From the NCBI GenBank assembly GCA_012932295.1, contig JAAONU010000001.1, positions 39,108,780-39,172,779 on the forward strand: a stretch of DNA of 64,000 nucleotides. The letters are read 5' to 3'. Below the pieces are notes generated by a model. It was not told the DNA's origin. It saw nothing but the letters and a program-made list of their open reading frames with translations, and made no database searches. This DNA comes from Cyclina sinensis. Taxonomy: Eukaryota > Mollusca > Bivalvia > Venerida > Veneridae. The position numbers were made by a program, and so were the translations under genes. Positions 41,901-50,900 of this stretch are shown here, piece after piece (the stretch's first letter is position 1; the number at the start of each line of letters is the position of its first letter).

Positions 41901-44900
41901 ACATGCACTAACAACTCTAGATTTTATTGTATCAAGCTTGGAAAATGCTTGAGTTTACTGCTGGATCTAGTCTGCTTCCTCATCACTTGATAATTTTGTA
42001 GAATATTGATAGGTATAGAAATATCTTCTTAGTTTACTAGCTACTTATTCAAGAAGAATATCTGACATGTTTTCGATGAAAAAACAAAACAAAAACAAAA
42101 ACAGCATGTGAAGACTCATGACTGTACTGGGTCATCAATCATATTAAAAAAGACACTCACAGAAATTTCTTTTTAAGCGAAATACTTTCAACTTGGAACT
42201 GCCTATCTACATCTTTATCTATTTAAAAACAGCTTAAAAATCTGCTGAGACAAGACAGAGTCTCAGTTTACAAATGGCATTACACTATGGTAAAAAAAAC
42301 CCCTACAAATTACCAAAAATCATGGTGGATAATTTTTCAAGCATGGACTATCATGATTGACCATTGTCTCGCAAACATGAACTATATTTGAAAGAAAATG
42401 ATGATTTACAAGTAATATGCATCTGGGTAACCAAATATTTAATTGACGTAACAGTATGCTGAATCAAACATATTTTTTTATAATGATTTTTCTTGTTATT
42501 TATGACAAAATCCATTATCTGCTTAAGGCACTTCTGATTTTCCCTACTTGACATAACTCATTTATGATATAACTGAAAAATTTCTAAACCTCTCATAAAT
42601 TTCAACTGTAAAAAAAAAGTTACTAGTTTTGACAGTAATTGTTTCCACAATAGAATTTTTTTTTTTTTTTAAATAAAAAGAAAAAATAAACTGGCAAAAA
42701 ATATATAACTGTATCATTTTAATGTCAATTCACTTATTGCTTAACAGATCTAATTTCAGTCATAAAACGGAAAAGTACGAGGAATTTATAAAAAATACGA
42801 TCTATCTCTGTGTGAGATTGAATTAAATGTGATGGGAATATTCAATCATACAATGTCCTATTTGTTCCCCTGCAGACAGATAGCTTTACAAATCGATGAA
42901 ATCAAAATTCACATGCTCTCTCTAGCATGAGATTTCGCCGGGGAAATCTATTTTTCTATTAAAAAGTAATGCTGCAGATATATAACCAGTGATTGTTGTC
43001 ACTGATGTTTTTGTGGCAACAAGAATAACAATCTAGCGTAAAGTGATTTAATCCAGTCAGGATGAGTATTAAGAGTCAAGCAATAACATGTGATGGGTTG
43101 TATAGCCATAACGGAGGAAAAATTGGTTAAGTATGTGAAGTGATGAGATATCAAGGCAGAAAGGTTTTGCTTTCACTCACATTGAGAATAATAACTCATC
43201 ACTAGCCAATGGAAAAAAAAATGTCATTATGAAATGGCAATATTGTAATAAATCTTAAAACTATCAATAATTGAGGGTTATGAAATTATTTTACTGTTTT
43301 ATGGTGTAATGAAACATAAATCTAGCCATCAAGCTGAAATCAATTACCCTAAAGAATTACTTCAAATATTGCATGCACTAAACGATTATTTTAGAAAAAG
43401 TAAAGCAGTACATGTGCTTTGTTTTAACAAAATGATTTACCTCAATATGAATCTTTCATATCAATAACCTCATAAATATATATCTTTCATATTGAAAAGT
43501 AAAACCCATTTCATGCCAGGTGCGACTGGAACTACTTATATCAAACAAGATTATCCCGATTCAATTTTGATTTGCTAATATTCAATGACAAAACTTAACA
43601 CATTTCATGCATATTTTTTCAGATTCAGTAGCTTAATAAAACTTCATTTTTTTAGTAAAAAATAAATTTCATTCATTTATTTCACAGAGAAGCTAAATCA
43701 TTCAGCATGGCTTCAAAGATGACATTGCATCTTTTTTATTTTATAAAACAGATTGTTCTGAATATTTTCCTACTGCTTTATATTAATGATTCAAAATGTC
43801 AACTGCAGTTATTGGGAGTCACCATAGTGTGATAAGGTGGTTCAATTTTTTGTTGAATCAATTACATGTGTATGATGCTGCAATATAAAGGGATGGTGCT
43901 AGTTTTAAATAAACAAGTATCTGCCATCGGGTGTAACTAAGTACCCAGCAGGGGCGGATCCAGGATTTCAGGTAAGGGACCCCTCCCCCCTGGATCCGCT
44001 AGTGCCCAGAAGATAGTTTAAATCAGATAGATAGGGGCTCCGTTCAGCTCACAATAACCAACACTCATCTTAACAACTGTTACTCTTAAAACTCTCATGT
44101 AAAGGGAGATTATAGTAAGATCAAAAATTAAAATAACTCTATGTTTTAAAAATAATCTAAATTCATTTTATATGCATTCAAATTCTTTACATGAGCAGAC
44201 ATTTATTAATGAAATAGATGCTGTTCACTTATAACTCAGATGTTATAAAATAATGATATTCACCACTTGAATGTTACAATATGACTTTACACCACATACT
44301 TTCATGTGTATTCAATATCAACCTTGTTGTCAAGCATAATTTATCAACAAACAAAGCTATCTACAAGATGTGAAACAAACTACTGTTTACCAACAAGATA
44401 TTAATACATTCCACAAAATTATAAACTAAACTCTGAAATATCTGAAACATTGGTACTGGTTACCAAAAAAACAAAAAAAAACAAAAACAAAAACAAAAAA
44501 CAAGAGGGCCATGATGGCCCTGTATCGCTCACCTGAGAATGACTGCTTTTAACAAAGTTGCTATTTATCTGGTTAATTGACCCCAGATGACCCATATTCA
44601 AACTTGACATAGAAATTATTGAAACAATCTCTTTGACAAATTTCAAGGTTATTTGTACTGAAAATGTTACCTCTAGAGTGTTAACAAGGTTTTTCCATAT
44701 TTGGGCTCTTTGACCTAGTTTTTTAACCTAGATGTCCCATATTCGAACTTGAGCTAGAAATTATCGAAACAATCTCTCTGACAAATTTCCAGGATATTTG
44801 GACTGAAAAAGTAGCCTCTAGAATGTTAACAAGGTTTTTCAATATTTAGGCTCTGTGACCTAGTTTTTGACCCCAGATAACCAATATCCAAACTTGAGCT

Positions 44901-47900
44901 ACAAATCATCAAAACAACCTTTCTGACAAATTTCCAGGACATTTGGACTGAAAATGTAGCCTCAAGAGTGTTTACAAAGTTTTTCGATATTTGAGCTCTG
45001 TGTCCTAGTTTTCGACTCCAGATGACCCATATTCAAACTTGAGCTAGAAACCATAGAAATAAGCTTTCTGACAAATTTCCAGGTTATTTGGAATTAAAAT
45101 GTTACCTCTAGAGTGTTAACAAGGTCTTTCCATATTTGGGCTCTGTGACCTAGTTTTTGACCCGAGATGACCCATACTCCAACTTGAGCTAGAAATCGTC
45201 AAAGCAACCTTTCTGACAAATTTCCAGATTATTTGGGCTGAAAATGTAACCTCTAGAGTGTTAACAAGATTTTTCTATTTTTGGGCTCTGTGACCTAGTT
45301 TTTGAACCCAGATGACCCATATTTGAACTTGAGCTAGAAATCATAGAAGCAACCTTCCTGACAAATTTCCAGTTTATTTGGTCTAAAAATGTTACCTCTA
45401 GAGTGTTAACAAGGTTTTTCAATATTTAGGCTCTGTAATCTAGTTTTTGACCACAGATGACCCATATTTGAACTTGACCTAGAAATCGTCAAAGCATCCT
45501 TTCTGACAAATTTCCAGATTATTTGGGCTGAAAATGAAACCTCTAGAGTGTTAACAAGATTTTTCTATTTTTAAGCTGCGTAACCTAGTTTTTGAACCCA
45601 GATGACCCATATTTGAACCTGAGCTAGAAATCATCAATAGAACCTTTCTGACAAATTTCCAGGATATTTGGACTGAAAAAGTAGCCTCTAGAGTGTTAAC
45701 AAGGTTTTTCTATATTTGGGCTCTGTGACCTAGTTTTCCAACCCTGATAACCCACGTTCGAACTCGTCCGAGATATTAATGAGACAAACATCCTGACCAA
45801 GTTTCATGACAATTGAGGCAAAAATGTGACCACTAGAGTGTTAACGAACTAATTGTGGACGGACGGACGGACTGACGGACGGACGACGGACAAAAGGTGA
45901 TCAGAAAAGCTCACTCTGTCACTATGTGACAGGTGAGCTAAAAAAAAAACAATCAAAAACAAAAACTTGCAGACTAATTATTGTCATTGAAAGGAAAAAA
46001 AGTGGATGAAAATTTCATTAAAACTGAAAAATAAATGATTACTTGACAAAATGTGCTAGATGTGTATGAATAAAATGAAAAAAAAAACTTTACGTGTGCA
46101 CATTTGCTATTTTTTCAGACAACAACATTCTGTCTTCCAATGTCATTTTTATACTAAGGTCATTATTTGTCAAATCAATATATCTTCATCCACTGCTTCA
46201 TCACTTTTTCTTGATGAACCAATGAATAAAAGCTTATCTGTAGTTGAGCTTAATTTGTTGTGACTGAGTAAATTACAACCGTTGAATTCACAAGATTATT
46301 AAGTTATCAAAAGGGGCGAAATAACGCAACTTTATCATGCGGATAATGGAGTACTTACATCCCAGGAGTACTGTGAGTCAACACTACTCCGCTCTGTGGT
46401 GTTTCCGGTGCCCCAGATATCTCCCTGTACAATAGATGGACTAGAACTTGCTATCTCACCTTCAGTGATGGTTGGTGATGAACGATTACTGCTTAATGGA
46501 GTTTCTTGAAAACTGTAAATGTAATGTTAAAGTGATTTCAATGTAGGAAACCTGTAGTATACAAACATGTTTTGGCCAGTACTTTTCAAAGTCTTTTTCT
46601 ATAGCAGAAGAGGGATTTTTTTTTAAATAGACAATTCAAGCACAGGTTGTATGGCACTTTTTTTCTAAAATGGTACATTTTTTGTGTTTTTATAAAATGA
46701 GAGAAAACATTTGAACAACTGCATTAAAAAATCACAAAAACAAAATGCCGGGCATATTGACTTAAAATCAAAAGTGCATTTTAGTATGTCCTAAACATTT
46801 GAAAGTTTGACACAATTTAAAATAATTCTAGACTTAAATAGTTACAAATTGACTCTACCCGTTGCTTTAACAACCACTACAATACTTACTTAGATATTGC
46901 TTCAACAATTTTATTTGAGAAATCTTGTGGCAAGCTTTGGTGATCAACAATTTCTAATGCACTGGTGGGATGTTCTTCTAACGTCACTCTTGATAATCCT
47001 CGTCTGAAACAGATATATACCAGACAGTTATTATGAGCCAATACTATGTGAAAGCTAACTCTGTGTATCAGTGTTATACAATTCTACAGTACATTTTTCA
47101 AATCCTGTTACTTTTTAATATATAATAAATTACTTTTGTAACTTTTCCTGAAGAAAAAAATACCTAACTATATATAGGGAGGTACCTTAGGCGAAAGAAT
47201 TACATACTAGGGAGGTACCTTAAGTGAAAGAACAGTTTCAAAGGATAAAAACTCCAGATAACAAAGCCTCAGTTTGACAACTGTACAACATAATGGCTCT
47301 ATTATAATTATTTATTTCAGCTTGAGTGCCACTTAAGCTATAGAATTTCTAAAGACACCTATATGATGAAACCAATCACTTTGAAGAAGGGCTATTCACA
47401 TCCTCTCACAGTACCTGTAATCTATCAAGTTTGATGAACTGAGGCATGTCTCAAACACACCAGGTTTTGTTGGCAATGCCAAAGAACACCCTTCATGCCC
47501 AGACTGCTATCTGAGCTTTGTAGATTAGAAGAACAAAGTCGCCTCATTTGAGCTTTGGATCAGAAGAACAAAAAGTAAAAAGGGCACAATTCGCTCATAC
47601 ACCTGTCTATCCAGCCTTCCATAAACTGTAATCCTTCAGAAACATACCAGAACTTTCTTCCCTTTAATCTCAGTGCCAAGAACTTTGTTTCAAAATCATC
47701 ACCAGTCCTGTTGGAGCATGGGCTGTCTTAAAAAACACTTTTCATTGAAGTGATATATGCACATTTTGTTTTGTACTCTGCATGATAATATGGTTATAAA
47801 ATGCCCTTAAGCATGAGATAACTAGCTTAATGCAGGTTCTATCATGATTTTTCACTCTTTGAATCTTATTCTTTGTAAATTAAAATCATTTAACAAATCA

Positions 47901-50900
47901 TTTTTCACTATAGGATGTATTCTAAATTATTGTAACAATTACTTCTTTAAATTACCAAAAATAGTTGAACAGTTTTTCATACTGACTGAAAGACTGTTTT
48001 TTCATAATAATTAACCAAACTTTGATGAAAAAGAATTATAAAATCCCCTTTACCCCATCCAATCACTTATCAAACAAGAAGTTTCTGTTTACAATAAAAT
48101 TAATGAGGTCCAAGTAACGTGCCAATGTGGTGTAAATATTTTAACTTTTTCAAAATTATGATTAAAGACTCTATTAATGGCTTTTTAAGATCTTTGGGTT
48201 GATCAAAAGTGAAACTAAAAACCACACCTTTCTATATAAGATCATAAAATTAAGAGGCTAATAATCATTCTCATTTATAGATAAATTCTTGCTTTAAGTG
48301 TAACAGGCAGGCTATTGTGAAAACAACTAACTGATCTAGCTGATATGTTTAGGTAACAAAAAAAGCAAGCACCAAATATCTTATTGCATAACAGATCAGT
48401 TGTTTGTTCCCTTTCTGGATGAGTGTGGGCAATTTCTGTAGTATCACAACAAATCTTGTTAAAATATTCAGAAAGCACATAATAATTAACAAGTAAAACA
48501 TCAGTAACCCTGGTTACAGATTACATGTAACAATTAAACTTATGTTTTCACTAAGGCTAAAAAAAATTAATGTTTTGTTTCTCAGGCCCCGCCGCATACG
48601 TTTTAGAACGCCCGCTTCGATTTTCGATCGCTGGCAAAAAAATTTTTATTTATTAAAATGTCTTTTTACTATTCCCGGTGTGGCAAGAAGTACCGCGGTA
48701 AATGGTTTGTTTATGTTAATAGCAATCGTAACAACTCGGCCTTTTCCGACAACTTCGTATAAAGACCTCGTATGTAAACTTGTGTATGAATACACCAAAT
48801 GGTAATTCGCCTCGGCTTTATTAAAATATAAACAAAGATGGCAGAACTCAAACAGTTTCTGTCTTATGCATTAGTAAAATATGAAAATAAATGTTAATTT
48901 AAAGTATAAACAGATAGAGGCTTTAAGAAATGTTTTCAATTTAGCAGACACCACCTGTATTATAAAATAGTCCAATATGGCGCCTTCCACATTATTTCCG
49001 AGGTGACTTATTGAAGTCGCCCGAGGTGTTCCAAATGTGTTAATAGTGGTGCGCAACCTATTTAATAGTCGAGCGTAACCTATATGCGTCTCAAATAACT
49101 TCGATTGAGCGAGTGTTTACGACACAATGATTCAAATACAGCCACGTTTTTGGTTTTCTACAAATTTTTGACAAATAGGTAAAAATAAAGCTTGTAAAAC
49201 TAATTTTATTTTCAGAACAATATTCCATGCTTTTGTCAATGCTTTTCTCTTGACGTAATTTTAAAAGATTAAGAATAATTTTCGTGTGTTTAGACTGTCT
49301 TTAATTAGGATTTTATAATTCATGTATCAAACAAGTACATGTAGAATTACATTCTTACTAAAAAGTTTATTGTGTTTTTTTTTCACATGACATGTTATTT
49401 CTACTTAGAAAAAAGTTCTAGCAAGTCTTGTTAAGGATAAAAAGTGGTGTTGCATATTATAAAGTATTTTAATACAACAGAGACTGATGAGCATTTAAAG
49501 TAAAATATGATTTGATTTTATTGAATGCTCTCAGTAGATCTTTTATGTTAATACTCTGCAACACATTAAACACCATCTTAATACAGATGGTAATTTCAAC
49601 ATATCCAGTGCCATTGATCATTAAAACTGTATTTATATGAATTTTTGGGGATATGAAACCTCATATTAAGTGCAAAATCATGAATAAAAAAAAAATAAGG
49701 GTATAAAAAAACAATTCCGCCCTCCCTCGTATAATTTTGATAAAAATGGCCTGAGAAACTAAACATTAATTTTTTTTAGCCTAAACTATATAAATAATTT
49801 AAAATCTGCAGAGTCATTCACAGCCATGGGTTTTCCGCAGTCTGCTTTAAATATTAAGAGCCTTTTGTTTTGATGCCACAAAAGTCAACAGAAAATCTGA
49901 AGCTCAGATAAAAAAAAAATCATAACATAATTTTTCTAAGGTCATACTTGATTGCTTGTTGTTATCAAAAATAATAAATATTTAATTCTAAAACCAGTTA
50001 GATTGTGTGAGTTCTTTTACTGCACATTACATGTTTATCTTTTTTGGTCAATCATTCCTGAGCCTAAAAGGGACAAATTTAACCCTTACCAATGGTATAC
50101 TTAGGAAAACGATTTCAAGTCTCAGTGATCTATTGATGAGTATATCATGGTTTCGAGTTCAGATGCGTACTGATTTAATCACAAAGTCATCAGCAGGTAT
50201 GTATTCAGCATGATTAAGTGACTTGTGTACAGAATAATTCCCCTATGAAGTGTATCATTACTGTTCATGAATACTTACCGGTATGTAACATTCATGAACT
50301 GTTCTTGCATACAATTCTTGAACTATGCATGGATTATCAATGAATAGAAAATGAATAGAAAATAAGCTAGATTCATAACATGTTTTTTAAATTTGCAGTT
50401 CATGAACTTTACTTGAAAAATATGGCTTGAAGTGTTAATGAACAAGTTCTTTAAAAATTCTTCAAATTCATGAACAGTTCTTGAACTTTTTTCTTCTGTT
50501 TTTCATTGGCTCATTTTCTGTTCATGGACTGGAAGTGAACTGTTAATGAATACTGATTTAATTAGTTTATTCATGAACTCAATAATTTAAATAATAATTA
50601 AATAATTTAAAGTGAAAAAATTCATGTAACTTCATTTGAACCTGTTTAAAGCTGTCTTTGAACATTTAACTATATGCTGACCTTAGAATTTGAAATTTAA
50701 TTATATAAACTGAAAAAGAACCATTCTTTCAATGGATGCATTAACAATGCCTAAAATTCTTAATGAATTATCCATGAAACTCATTTAACTCATCTGTTTA
50801 AATGGGGTGTCAGACAAATTGCAGATGTACAAATTCAAACTTTTATTTTGTCTGTTTCCAAGGTTTTCTACATATAATGAATGAGCATATGTAAACTTTT

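Noticed and set aside
34110..45940. Tandem arrays considered as CRISPR
   Set aside because: Units are contiguous and diverged with no constant repeat plus unique spacer pattern, and the genome is eukaryotic.
48542..48805. 87-codon frame as a transposase
   Set aside because: It starts upstream of the element's left end, so it cannot be the element's own intact gene, and no catalytic motif is visible.
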